Assembly: GCA_039817415.1 (NCBI GenBank)
Contig: JBCBVV010000014.1
Coordinates: 89,428-153,427, forward strand
DNA from: JALEFZ01 sp039817415
GTDB lineage: Bacteria; Bacteroidota; Bacteroidia; J057
DNA: 64,000 nucleotides
Reading direction: 5' to 3'
The translations under genes were made by a program, and so were the position numbers. Below, one piece after another: positions 51,855-60,870 of the stretch. Numbering within the stretch: position 1 is the first letter of the stretch; each line of letters begins with the position of its first letter. The notes under the pieces are model-generated. The model was not told the origin of the DNA. It was given only the letters and a program-made list of their open reading frames with translations, and ran no database searches.

Positions 51855-52724
51855 ATGGTCCATTTTCATAAAAATAAATATGGGAGAGAACTGCTGATCG
51901 ATTGTGGGCGAATGGAGGATAAAAACTCCCAATTCATTATTAACCATAATCCTTTTGTCGTTGATTTCCATGAGATTTTCATGATTACCTCTGGGAAGGG
52001 TAGCTTCCGGCTAGACGAACAATCCGTTGAGTTTGGTCCAGGTACGGTTATGTTTATGCCACCGCGCAAAACCAGGCAGTGGACCCGACTAGAAGGGGAT
52101 GTCAAAGGATATGTATTGATTTTTGAGGAGGAATTTATTGCCGATTACTTTCGAGATACCCTTTTCCTATATCGCTTCCATTTCTTTTATGACCTAAACA
52201 GCCCCTTTTTTCTTCATCTGGACAGGAAAGAAATGGCTGATATGGAACACAGCCTTTCTCAGATACAACTTGAATTAACTTCTCTTCAATCTGACAGCGA
52301 TCATCTGCTAAGATCCATTCTGTATTTTGTTCTGATCAGATTCAACAGAATGTATCAGGAGCAATTTCAAGTAGCAGGGCAGTTTTTTGACAATACATTG
52401 GCGCTGCGGTTTAGAAAAATGTTAAGCAATAAGATAAAAACACATCAAAAAGTAGGCGAATATGCCGATCTCCTTCAGGTGAGTAAGTCTCATTTGAACA
52501 AAATCCTAAAAACCGCCATCGGTATGTCCACCTCAGAATTGATAAAAGAGAGGCTATTGTCCGAGGTAAAACGGGAACTGCTGTTTACTGACAAAACCAT
52601 TTCTGAAATTGGATTTGACTTTCAATTCTCTGACCCTTCAAATTTTATTCGATTTTTCAGAGAATTGAGTAAGGAAACGCCTAGAGAATATCGATTGCGT
52701 CATCAAAAACCGTCAGGAGAATAA
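51855..52724 (+). CDS. AraC family transcriptional regulator
   Basis: This 289-residue protein has a cupin-like N-terminal sensor (residues ~15-110, with FMITSGKGSFRLDEQ and PGTVMFMPPRK) and a C-terminal AraC pair of helix-turn-helix motifs at ~190-285 (LLQVSKSHLNKILKTAIG and TISEIGFDFQFSDPSNFIRFF). It has no phosphorylation domain. It follows the esterase gene by 5 bp and ends at 52724, 105 bp before the SAM hydrolase gene. Confidence 0.94.
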   Translation: MVHFHKNKYGRELLIDCGRMEDKNSQFIINHNPFVVDFHEIFMITSGKGSFRLDEQSVEFGPGTVMFMPPRKTRQWTRLEGDVKGYVLIFEEEFIADYFRDTLFLYRFHFFYDLNSPFFLHLDRKEMADMEHSLSQIQLELTSLQSDSDHLLRSILYFVLIRFNRMYQEQFQVAGQFFDNTLALRFRKMLSNKIKTHQKVGEYADLLQVSKSHLNKILKTAIGMSTSELIKERLLSEVKRELLFTDKTISEIGFDFQFSDPSNFIRFFRELSKETPREYRLRHQKPSGE

Positions 52725-52829
52725 TGTATTCTATTTCGCTATACACATAGGTGGGCTTACTTATCTGATTAAAAAATCATATTTTGCGATAATACGTAAA
52801 CCAAGCCAACATACGTTTCATAAGGCAAG

Positions 52830-53603
52830 ATGCCTATCATCACACTTACATCAGACCTCGGCGATACTAGCCATTACCCCGCCATTCTCAAGGGAATCAT
52901 GCTCAGCATGTATCCCAAGGCACAAATCGTGGATATTACCCACAATATCCCAAGTTTTGATGTGATGCAGGCAGCTTATGTAGTCAAGAGCATTCTCTCT
53001 GCTTTTCCTAAGGGGAGTATCCACTTGATAGGCATAGATCCAGATCAAAGCCCATCTGTTGTTCTAGATTTTGATGGGCAGTATTTTGTTGGGCCTGATA
53101 ATGGGGTATTGAGCCTGATCACCAAAGGACAGGCTAGAGAAGCACATTTGGTAGAGAATTCTGGCTTAATCCGAACAGATTATCCTGCTTCTTTTTCAGC
53201 AGCCAGGGTACTTGCTCCTACAGCTGCCTTCTTGGCCAGTGGTGGAACCCTTGATGAAGTAGGTCCCTTAAGCGATTTGAATGTTTTGCATTGGGGTGCT
53301 CCTTCCTATTCGCAAAACTGCCTTCGCGGCAAAATTATCCACATCGATAAATTTGGCAATGCGATCACCAACATTGATCGAGAGGATTTCATGAACATCA
53401 AAAATGAAAGGCGGTTTGAAATCTTCATCCGAAATGTTCGATTAAAACGAATTGTAAATACCTATTCGGACGTAGGTAAGGCAGATGCCTTGGCCATTTT
53501 TGGCGAGAGTAACCACCTTGAGATTGCCATGAGAGAAGCTTCTGCTGCAGATCTCCTTGGCCTAAAGGTTCATGACATGATCACCATTGAGTTTAATCAA
53601 TAG
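52830..53603 (+). CDS. SAM hydroxide adenosyltransferase (SAM hydrolase) family protein
   Basis: This 257-residue protein of the DUF62 family hydrolyses S-adenosylmethionine to adenosine and methionine, or is related to SAM-dependent halogenases. It starts with TLTSDLGDTSHYPAILKG and has IVDITHNIPSFDVMQAAYV, a YFVGPDNGVLSL motif and a C-terminal beta domain. The GNAITNI segment follows at about 180. Because no halide-specific feature can be named, the hydrolase activity is the better guess. It is cytoplasmic. The desaturase gene begins 54 bp downstream on the same strand. Confidence 0.9.
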   Translation: MPIITLTSDLGDTSHYPAILKGIMLSMYPKAQIVDITHNIPSFDVMQAAYVVKSILSAFPKGSIHLIGIDPDQSPSVVLDFDGQYFVGPDNGVLSLITKGQAREAHLVENSGLIRTDYPASFSAARVLAPTAAFLASGGTLDEVGPLSDLNVLHWGAPSYSQNCLRGKIIHIDKFGNAITNIDREDFMNIKNERRFEIFIRNVRLKRIVNTYSDVGKADALAIFGESNHLEIAMREASAADLLGLKVHDMITIEFNQ

Positions 53604-53657
53604 CTTGGGTGAACAGCCTGCTTTTTTGTAGCTTGACATATACCCAAAGCTCTATTT

Positions 53658-54761
53658 ATGCCAGAGATCGCCAGGCTATCCTTTCAAAAAGAATCAGACA
53701 GTTTTTTTCAAGAACTCCGTAAAGAGGTACATGTCTACCTGGAACAACAGCCAAATGGACGATATGCCAATCGAAAAGCTGTGATCAAGGCTATTGTCCT
53801 CTTTTCAGGCTTTTTAGCTTCCTATCTCACGATTCTAAGTGCGACTGCTAGTTGGCACCTACTATTGGGCTACTCCTGCCTTGGACCTATTGGAATTTTT
53901 CTGGTCCTCAATACAGGCCATGACGCCTCTCATTCCTCCTTTTCCACCCAGAAATGGGTCAACAAATTTCTGCTCCTAAGTTTCAATTTATTGGGTATAA
54001 GTGGATACATGTGGAGACTTCGACATGTCCATTCCCATCACATCATGCCCAATGTCCCAGACTGGGATGTAGATATATCACAATCCAAAATCGTTCGTCT
54101 CTCTCCCCGCACAGTCAAGTGGAAGATTCATGCTTATCAGCATATTTACATGCCCTTCCTCTATTTGCTCTACACCTTGAATATGTTCATTTTCAGAGAC
54201 TTCAAGGACTTCACAGACAAACAAATCGGTCAATTAGAGGTAAAAGAACATCCTAGAAAAGAACTTATGATTCTGGTTTTGACCAAGGTATTCTTCTTTG
54301 GCTATCTTTTTTTAATTCCCTTGTGGGTTACGCCTTTTTCATGGCCTACTATTCTTGTTGGATTCCTTTTGGCAGAGGTCATGGCAAGCCTTTTCCTAAC
54401 CTTTATCCTCGTCTCTGCTCACGTAGGTGAAGATTCAGTTTACCCTGAACCCAACGAACACAACCTGATAGAACATTCATGGGCAAGACATCAGGTCATG
54501 ACCACGACGGACTTCTCTACGGCTAGTCCCTTGGTTACCCACTTATATGGGGCTTTTAATCATCATACCGTTCACCACCTGTTCCCTTATGTCTGCCATA
54601 TCCATTATCCTGTTTTGACTCACATGATGGTCAGGAAGCTGGAGGAACATCAAATCCCCTACAATTTGAACCCCAAATTGACACAGGCCATTTGGTCCCA
54701 CTACAAACTATTGATGAAGCATAGCAAGATTAAAGAGCCCATGGAGCGAATTGACTTGTAG
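53658..54761 (+). CDS. Membrane fatty-acid desaturase
   Basis: This 367-residue membrane enzyme places a double bond in fatty acyl chains. It has three His boxes, HDASH at 88-92, HVHSHH at 123-128 and HHTVHH at 302-307, and an additional His in the loop EHSWARHQ. Four or more membrane helices lie between them. The diiron ligands are thus in place. The order and spacing fit the acyl-CoA/acyl-lipid desaturase superfamily (FADS-type); the position of the double bond is unknown. A GNAT gene begins 14 bp after the stop. Confidence 0.93.
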   Translation: MPEIARLSFQKESDSFFQELRKEVHVYLEQQPNGRYANRKAVIKAIVLFSGFLASYLTILSATASWHLLLGYSCLGPIGIFLVLNTGHDASHSSFSTQKWVNKFLLLSFNLLGISGYMWRLRHVHSHHIMPNVPDWDVDISQSKIVRLSPRTVKWKIHAYQHIYMPFLYLLYTLNMFIFRDFKDFTDKQIGQLEVKEHPRKELMILVLTKVFFFGYLFLIPLWVTPFSWPTILVGFLLAEVMASLFLTFILVSAHVGEDSVYPEPNEHNLIEHSWARHQVMTTTDFSTASPLVTHLYGAFNHHTVHHLFPYVCHIHYPVLTHMMVRKLEEHQIPYNLNPKLTQAIWSHYKLLMKHSKIKEPMERIDL

Positions 54762-54775
54762 AAGAAGAAGGTACT

Positions 54776-55894
54776 ATGCCAGCTTATCACCTGATAGAAG
54801 TAAAGACTCGTCAACAAAAAAAGGCATTCTGGAGGCTTTCATCCTTAATCTACCAGCACGATCCCAATTGGATTCCCCACAGAAGGAAGGATGAAATAGC
54901 GGTTTTTGACCCTCAGAAAAATGAACATGCCAAAGAGGCCCAATATGTCCGCTTCCTCCTACATGATGGACAGAAATATGTTGGTAGAATCGCTGCCTTC
55001 ATCTTAAGGGGAGATCAAGATAAATTAGGAAGAATAGGCTTTTTTGAGAGTATTCGGGAGCAAGAAGTAGCCTTCAAACTTTTTGCCGCAGCTGAACATT
55101 GGCTTCGACAAAAGGGCATCTCTTCGATTGAAGGTCCTGTCAACCTTGGGGAGAAGGAACGGTTTTGGGGGCTTATGGCGAGTAACTCCATTAGCAATCC
55201 CTATTTACACAACTATCATCCTGCCTATTACCAAGCCTTTTTTGAGGAATGGGGCTTCCAGACACATTATCAACAATTCTATTATGTATACCGCATAGAG
55301 GATGGTTTGCCCGCTGCTTACCAGAAGATGTACAGCCGTCTCATGGAACAGCAAAAATATTCCTTAAAAATGCTGGATATGCGCCTTCATGACCAATTCT
55401 TAAGGGATTTCGTACAGGTTTACAATGACGCCTGGACAAGCCATGATAGCTTTCAGCCCATCAGTTATGACAAAGCAGGTAAGATTTTTTCTCTCCTCAG
55501 GCCTATTATGGAGGAATCAGGAATGTGGTTTGCCTATGAGAAATCAGAAGTCATCGGAATCTTTTTTATGATTCCTGATATCAATCAATTGTGGCAAAAA
55601 ATCCCTACCAAGCTTCCTACTTTGCTCAGGAACTTATGGTTTTACATCCTCCTGAGATTAAAAAAATGGAATCGACGACAGGTTTTTGGATTGGGTGTGA
55701 GGAGTGCTTGGCAACGTAAAGGAGTCGAAGCGCTGTTGCTTCAAGCTGCTCAGCTAGATGCAGAACAAGAGGGAAGGATCAAAGAGATACTGATTGCCTG
55801 GATAGGGGACTTTAATCCCAAGATGGTGAACCTAGCAGGGAAATTTTGCGGACCTCCAGTTAGGACTTCGATTACGTACCGAAAGGATATCTGA
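54776..55894 (+). CDS. GNAT-like N-acetyltransferase-related protein
   Basis: This 372-residue protein is a large member of a GNAT-related family common in Bacteroidota. It starts with HLIEVKTRQQKKAFWRLS and has a region near IEGPVNLGEKERFWGLM, followed by a second GNAT-like half with an acceptor-binding QVFGLGVRSAWQRKGVEALL segment near 305-325. That segment is the likely acetyl-CoA pyrophosphate loop (RKG-type). The substrate is unknown. It is co-directional with the desaturase, 14 bp downstream, and its stop is 9 bp from the convergent gene. Confidence 0.85.
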   Translation: MPAYHLIEVKTRQQKKAFWRLSSLIYQHDPNWIPHRRKDEIAVFDPQKNEHAKEAQYVRFLLHDGQKYVGRIAAFILRGDQDKLGRIGFFESIREQEVAFKLFAAAEHWLRQKGISSIEGPVNLGEKERFWGLMASNSISNPYLHNYHPAYYQAFFEEWGFQTHYQQFYYVYRIEDGLPAAYQKMYSRLMEQQKYSLKMLDMRLHDQFLRDFVQVYNDAWTSHDSFQPISYDKAGKIFSLLRPIMEESGMWFAYEKSEVIGIFFMIPDINQLWQKIPTKLPTLLRNLWFYILLRLKKWNRRQVFGLGVRSAWQRKGVEALLLQAAQLDAEQEGRIKEILIAWIGDFNPKMVNLAGKFCGPPVRTSITYRKDI

Positions 55895-55903
55895 TTCAGG
55901 CCA

Positions 55904-56452
55904 TTATTTGAGGAGACCAATGTTGGTGGCCATTTCGATGACAGGGCTACGCAATACACCGAAAAGGATTGTCCAGACCACTATGCTTAGGACATTAAAA
56001 AAGATAATTCGCCTAGGATCTTCATTGAAGGAAACAGCTACCCCCACACATACCATCGGAGAGAGGAAAGGAGCGAGGAACGCTACACCTGGAAGGCCAT
56101 ACCTTCGCCAAATTTCCCGCACATGTTTGGATCCTTTGCCTTTGTCATCTTCCTCTGTCTCTTTGATTTCTTGGTTCTTTTCCCTTGAGGGGAAGAATGT
56201 TTTCATGGCCCATTTTCTCACAAATTCTCCGAAATAGGTATAGAATACAACAGATAGCATTGCCCCTCCACCTACTGATAGGAAGAATTCCCAGAAGGTA
56301 AGGCTAGGATCACCAAGGGCTGCAAGAGCAGCGAGCAAAAACTTCACAAAGGCAAGCAAAAAAAGACCTCCATACCAGGCCCATTTGGTATCAGGTTTCT
56401 CAAGGATATAAAATAGTGTGTCGAGATCAATTCCCGATAGGAGATCAGTCAA
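55904..56452 (-). CDS. Small polytopic membrane protein
   Basis: This 182-residue protein has about four transmembrane helices (about 22-42, 52-72, 127-147 and 150-172). A charged loop at ~84-115 contains EKNQEIKETEEDDKGKGSKH. The helix with GLPGVAFLAPFLSPMVCVGVAV resembles the small multidrug export (COG2426-type) family in its glycine-proline pattern. This is a guess at family level. It stands alone between convergent and co-directional genes. Confidence 0.7.
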   Translation of the reverse strand: MTDLLSGIDLDTLFYILEKPDTKWAWYGGLFLLAFVKFLLAALAALGDPSLTFWEFFLSVGGGAMLSVVFYTYFGEFVRKWAMKTFFPSREKNQEIKETEEDDKGKGSKHVREIWRRYGLPGVAFLAPFLSPMVCVGVAVSFNEDPRRIIFFNVLSIVVWTILFGVLRSPVIEMATNIGLLK

Positions 56453-56599
56453 TTGTGCGAACCATTAAAAAAGTGAAAATGATAGGCATGAGGTATTACA
56501 CCTTATAAAAATACCTACTGAAAGGATTACGTCTTTCTCTACGAAAATAGTGTGTTGAAGTTAAGAGAAATAGGCAATGATCTGGATTTCTTTACAGAC

Positions 56600-57253
56600 T
56601 TACTTTGGGCCAAAGGCCAGATCACCGGCATCCCCTAATCCAGGAACGATATAAGCTTTGGCTGTCAATTCATGATCAATAGCTGTAACGTAGATATCTG
56701 CCTTGGGAATATTCCTTCTGACGTGTTCCAAGCCCTCTTCTGAAGCGACAACGCCTGCAATAAACACTTGTTCTGGTTCTCCAAATTGCTCGACTATCTG
56801 GCGATAACTCAAGACGAGACTTCTTCCTGTGGCAATCATAGGATCAACCAGAATAAGGCTTTTATCTTCCAATTCTGGCATGGCGGCGTATTCTACCTTG
56901 ATGATGAATTCATTGCCTTTGGTGGTACGACGAAAAGCACCAACAAATCCATTGTATGCCTTGTCAAAAAGCCGTAAAAACCCATTGTGAAGCGGTAGAC
57001 CTGCTCGAAGAATCGATACAATTACAGGCTGATTGGCAATTAAGTTCATGTCTAGTTCACCAAGGGGAGTCTGAACACGCTCTGTTTTGTAGGTTAAGGC
57101 CTTGCTGATTTCATACCCAAGGATTTCACCAAGCTTTTCCAAGTTGGTGCGAAACCTCAATCTGTCTTGTTGTACCTGATGGTCTCGCAACTCATACATG
57201 ATGTTGTTCAGGTAGGAGTTCCCGAGGCCTATGTTCTTAATTTTTGAATCCAT
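56600..57253 (-). CDS. upp: Uracil phosphoribosyltransferase
   Basis: Upp salvages uracil to UMP with PRPP. The 217-residue protein has the PRPP loop LILVDPMIATGRS, a conserved SILRAGLPLHNGFL segment and the uracil-binding C-terminal YIVPGLGDAGDLAFGPK ending. It is cytoplasmic. Its start lies 25 bp inside the end of the upstream GNAT gene on the same strand, and the two are probably translationally coupled. Confidence 0.95.
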   Translation of the reverse strand: MDSKIKNIGLGNSYLNNIMYELRDHQVQQDRLRFRTNLEKLGEILGYEISKALTYKTERVQTPLGELDMNLIANQPVIVSILRAGLPLHNGFLRLFDKAYNGFVGAFRRTTKGNEFIIKVEYAAMPELEDKSLILVDPMIATGRSLVLSYRQIVEQFGEPEQVFIAGVVASEEGLEHVRRNIPKADIYVTAIDHELTAKAYIVPGLGDAGDLAFGPK

Positions 57254-58221
57254 TGGAGTATGATCGGTAATCGGTTACGCTTGATTTGTAGGTAAGGTAT
57301 AGGTTTTGCGCCAAAGCCCTGGAAAAATTGAGCTACGCCGGGAATCATAGAGCCTTCAAAGTCAAAAACTTTTTTTCCCTTTGATTTGGCGTGGAGCAAA
57401 CAATGCCACATCAAAAACGCCATGACCCCTTTTTTTCGTTCCTCTGGCAAACATATACCAGACAAAGAATACGATTTTTCCCCAAAGAGTCCTAGAAGAT
57501 TTGCCCCTACTACCTGCCCATTTTTGTCAACTACCTCTACCAAGTCAGCAGTCTCATGTGCCAGGACATAATCGCATAAATCTTCAATCTTCCTCCAGGA
57601 AGCTTCGTGTCCTCCCATTAAATCTCTCCCCTGTTCCTTGTTCTCTTTCAGAATATGAAGGATGGCGTCCTTGTTTTCTCCAACACGAAAGCTCAAACCA
57701 GCCTGTTCGCCCTTTTTTAAGCTTCGGCTATTGTTCTTACCAAGTCCAGACCGAAGTTTGGCTTCCGCTTGGGTGAGGTCCAATTGGTAGGTATATCGAT
57801 ACACCAATTCAAAGTCTGCCCAATGGAAAGGCAATCCTGCATCAAAAGCAGGAGAAAAATTCTGCACGACCAAGTGAATATTCTCCCATGCCTCTGTCAA
57901 TTGTCCCAGCCAGCGATGGCGTGAAGAGACATTCTTTTGGGTATCCCATTCTTCATGTGGCCTAAACATCACGCCCAGGTATTGTGTAAAGGGCAACTGT
58001 GGGAGTGAGAGATAACTAGCCCGTTTGTTGATGACAAAGGGCATGACAGCTTGCCATTCCCCCCCTTCTTCCACGATGTAAGCCTTCCAATCTTCCCTTA
58101 GCATCGTCAGATAAGCGTGTTGTGCATAGAAACCTCCTTCAGAGGAAGCCTTAACAAAGGCATCCCAAGCAGTAGGATCAATTTCCTGTTGTGTCAGTAT
58201 ATGCAATTCAGAACGCGCCAA
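57229..58221 (-). CDS. FemAB/GNAT-type acyltransferase-related protein
   Basis: This 330-residue protein has two GNAT-like halves, as in FemAB-type proteins. The second half contains VVGANLLGLFGEKSYSLSG and RKKGVMAFLMWHCLLHAKSKG near 260-285, followed by FDFEGSMIPGVAQFFQGFGA. Such proteins transfer amino-acid or acyl groups or work on polysaccharides or lipids; the substrate is unknown. It lies 12 bp after the flavin reductase gene and overlaps upp by 25 bp. All three are read on the same strand. Confidence 0.85.
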   Translation of the reverse strand: MARSELHILTQQEIDPTAWDAFVKASSEGGFYAQHAYLTMLREDWKAYIVEEGGEWQAVMPFVINKRASYLSLPQLPFTQYLGVMFRPHEEWDTQKNVSSRHRWLGQLTEAWENIHLVVQNFSPAFDAGLPFHWADFELVYRYTYQLDLTQAEAKLRSGLGKNNSRSLKKGEQAGLSFRVGENKDAILHILKENKEQGRDLMGGHEASWRKIEDLCDYVLAHETADLVEVVDKNGQVVGANLLGLFGEKSYSLSGICLPEERKKGVMAFLMWHCLLHAKSKGKKVFDFEGSMIPGVAQFFQGFGAKPIPYLQIKRNRLPIILQWIQKLRT

Positions 58222-58233
58222 AGACTGAGTGTT

Positions 58234-59115
58234 TTATTCTACCATCAAGACTTGCCAGGCTTTGTCTACTTCATTTTTATCCAGCAGTTCTTTTGCGTAG
58301 AGATGAAGTCGTTTTTCTCGGTCTTGTACATTTCCTGCTAAGGCATTCATCACTTCTGCATCCTGTTGGATAGCGCTATCGGGCTCCGGCATCAGATCAC
58401 AGGCTGCCAATTGAGCCAGGTTGTTGGCCGTTAACACGGTAGAACTTTTGATAAAATCTGGCAAGCCGTCAAAGCCCATTCCCATGATATTTCTAGGCCT
58501 AAGCAGTGGAAAGACACTATCCCCATTTGAACGGGAGTAAAAGGCCCTTCCCAGTCTTCCCGTCAGATCAATTTTAGAGGGATCTATTTTACCTTCTGCG
58601 TCAAAGATATGTTCGGCCAAATGTATGCGTTCAATGTTACAGATAATCAACGATCCTGCCCCGCCATGATCTCCCAATGAATAGATATCTTTGACTTTGC
58701 ATTCGAAGTGAACAGGAGATTCCTTCGCCCTAGGGGGCTTCACCACTTCGGATGGGATAGGCGTGAATCCCGCCTTGGCAAACTCGCTTACCTCAGCAGG
58801 GTAATTGACGCTCGCCAGCGCGGTCTGATAGACGATGTCATAGGAGACAACATGTATCACACATTCTCTATTTTCCTCAATATTGACCAAAGTATCCTTG
58901 GCTGTTCCCGACCTAAGATTCCTGACACTGGAAAAAACAGCCGTGGGGGGATTAGAACCAAAGACATTGAAGAAACTATAGGGAGCAATATTGGGAACTC
59001 CATCACTAGAAATCGTACTCACCAAGGCAATCGGGCGAGGAGCCACTGAACCCACCAATATTTGGTGTAGGTCCTTGATTTCCAATTCGGAGGGGATGAC
59101 TGTTTTCATATTCAC
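58234..59115 (-). CDS. Flavin reductase-like (flavoredoxin-type) protein
   Basis: This 293-residue protein is a flavin reductase-like FMN-binding split barrel. The N-terminal VGSVAPRPIALVSTISSDG, FFNVFGSNPPTAVFSSV and the late VFPLLRPRN segments are the markers. The C-terminal ~70 residues add a helical extension not seen in the smallest members. It uses FMN and NAD(P)H or transfers electrons to a partner, and the partner is unknown. It is the first gene of the minus-strand unit with the FemAB-like gene (12 bp gap) and upp. Confidence 0.88.
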   Translation of the reverse strand: MNMKTVIPSELEIKDLHQILVGSVAPRPIALVSTISSDGVPNIAPYSFFNVFGSNPPTAVFSSVRNLRSGTAKDTLVNIEENRECVIHVVSYDIVYQTALASVNYPAEVSEFAKAGFTPIPSEVVKPPRAKESPVHFECKVKDIYSLGDHGGAGSLIICNIERIHLAEHIFDAEGKIDPSKIDLTGRLGRAFYSRSNGDSVFPLLRPRNIMGMGFDGLPDFIKSSTVLTANNLAQLAACDLMPEPDSAIQQDAEVMNALAGNVQDREKRLHLYAKELLDKNEVDKAWQVLMVE

Positions 59116-59275
59116 GATTAGAACCCGAATGTAGGCTTTTCATTTAGACTTTTCCAGCCACTTTTTATATCAGGTCCTCAAACAGCATCTTTTTTAAAGC
59201 GTTTTTGACTGGATCAGGATCATTCAATATCCATAAATAATTGGTATCTTATCTTTAGCTAAATAGATAACTACG

Positions 59276-59887
59276 ATGAGGGCTACTGCACTGCTCCTTT
59301 TCTTATGTGGAGCAATCCTTACAAGTTTATCGCAATCCTTGGTGCTCACCAATGGAAAAAAAGAGAAAATCATCTCGCCTGGTACATTCTTAGAAATACG
59401 TTCTGCGAAATCCTTTGATCCCACCATACAAACTATGGGGACCCATCATTATATGGTCTATTATGGCATGCTGATTGGGAAAACGGAGGATTCAGTCAGC
59501 ATGATGCTATACGAGCAGCACGAACAGTTGAAACGAGATGGGATCAGCATGGAACTTCGGCTGATCAAATATGAAGAGGGGAACCGAAGCCCTTTTGCCC
59601 TTTCCATTGAAGAAATGGACATGATCAAGATGCGGAAATCGCCTGATAGTCATTTAGCCACTCGTATCGTTATGATTGGAGGGGGCTTACTTTTTCTCTA
59701 TGGCATTCACGGGTATTTATCTTCCCTTCTTGTAAGTCGAGATGGATTTGAAGAAACTTTACCTTCCGCCTACACAGGTAGCATCGTGTTAGGAGCTGCT
59801 GGTTTATCCCTAGCCCGAAAAAAAGAATTCAATTTAAGTCCTAGGTTAAAAGGAATTCGAACAAAGAAAATTTGGAATATAGAATGA
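59276..59887 (+). CDS. Hypothetical secreted/membrane protein
   Basis: I recognise no family. The 203-residue product has an N-terminal hydrophobic signal (residues 3-20) and a beta-rich middle with TFLEIRSAK and DSVSMMLYEQHEQL. Two hydrophobic segments lie near 130-150 and 165-180 (IVMIGGGLLFLYGIHGYL and GSIVLGAAGLSLA), followed by a basic tail. The membrane segments suggest that it is membrane-inserted. It stands alone, divergent from the flavin reductase unit. Confidence 0.7.
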   Translation: MRATALLLFLCGAILTSLSQSLVLTNGKKEKIISPGTFLEIRSAKSFDPTIQTMGTHHYMVYYGMLIGKTEDSVSMMLYEQHEQLKRDGISMELRLIKYEEGNRSPFALSIEEMDMIKMRKSPDSHLATRIVMIGGGLLFLYGIHGYLSSLLVSRDGFEETLPSAYTGSIVLGAAGLSLARKKEFNLSPRLKGIRTKKIWNIE

Positions 59888-60143
59888 AAGACTCTTGATG
59901 ACCACCAATACATAATGCACTAATAGTCAACCCAATACCCTCTTCACATGCCAATTATTTTCTAACAAATCCATATTTTTGTTTAAGCCTTCTCCACTTC
60001 TTTCCTTATATTCGCAATCACTTCCCCCCATCGAAGTATATTACTTCGCAAATCATCATTTACATTTTTAGAATTGATTGATATTTTCTCTGCCGAGAGG
60101 TTGGAGCTTTGGCAACCCAAGATTTCCTCAACACCTATTAGAT

Positions 60144-60782
60144 ATGAAGCTCATATTACCACTCCTTGCTGCCCTGCTTTGTTGGACAACTGTCTATTCT
60201 CAAGATGCAGATGTCATTTCCGATAACCAGATTTACTCAGATGTGCTCCGTGAATTTATTCCTCAGGTTTCCCGAGGGAATAAGTATAGGAAGGTCATTT
60301 ATCGTACGAAGCCCATCAAAAAGAACATCGATGTCAAACTCATGGAAGAAGCGATTGACAAGAAAGACATGAGTAAACTAGCCATGATCAGTACCAACTT
60401 GATCACCATGGCCAACAACAATATTTACATTGATACAGAATTGGTTAATCTGATCAGGCAGTTTGAAAAAGACACCCTTCCTGACCAGATCAATTACGAT
60501 AAAATCAAAATCCCATTTAAGACCTTCACGTTTACTGAAGCTCAGATGCAGGATCTATTTTCAAGAGGGACTAAAGAAGGCTGGAACGACTTTTATGAGG
60601 AGTATCCTCGTGCCTTTGGCATTCTGGAAATGTCTGGAATCACTCGTTCTGCTGATGGAGAATCCTGTATGCTGTATGTAGGCTATCAACGTTATGGCCT
60701 GGAAGGAGCGGGTTATCTACTTTGGATAGATATGAGAGGCGAGATTTCAATCAAAGGGAAAATAAAACTTTGGGAGTCCTAG
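60144..60782 (+). CDS. Hypothetical secreted protein
   Basis: I recognise no family. The product is 212 residues long from the ATG at 60144, which gives a good signal peptide (MKLILPLLAALLCWTTVYSQ). The frame is open for 66 bases upstream, but that longer start would hide the signal. The mature part has alternating helices and strands (around DVKLMEEAIDKKDMSKL and GILEMSGITRSADGESCMLY). It is likely periplasmic. A terminator follows. Confidence 0.72.
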   Translation: MKLILPLLAALLCWTTVYSQDADVISDNQIYSDVLREFIPQVSRGNKYRKVIYRTKPIKKNIDVKLMEEAIDKKDMSKLAMISTNLITMANNNIYIDTELVNLIRQFEKDTLPDQINYDKIKIPFKTFTFTEAQMQDLFSRGTKEGWNDFYEEYPRAFGILEMSGITRSADGESCMLYVGYQRYGLEGAGYLLWIDMRGEISIKGKIKLWES

Positions 60783-60802
60783 AATACTCCGGTTAAAAAG
60801 GT

Positions 60803-60833
60803 AAAGGGCGGCTGATAAAGCTGCCCTTTTTTG
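60803..60833 (+). terminator. Intrinsic terminator
   Basis: AAGGGCGGCT/AGCTGCCCTT with a GATAA loop is followed by TTTTG. It ends the plus-strand secreted protein gene at 60782. It also has an A-run on its left. Confidence 0.8.
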
Positions 60834-60870
60834 TTAATAGAATGAAAAGATAAGCTCTTTTTGGCTTCTT

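Noticed and set aside
60078..60143. Upstream in-frame extension of the secreted protein gene at 60144
   Set aside because: The ATG at 60144 gives a clean signal peptide, whereas the longer start buries it behind polar residues.
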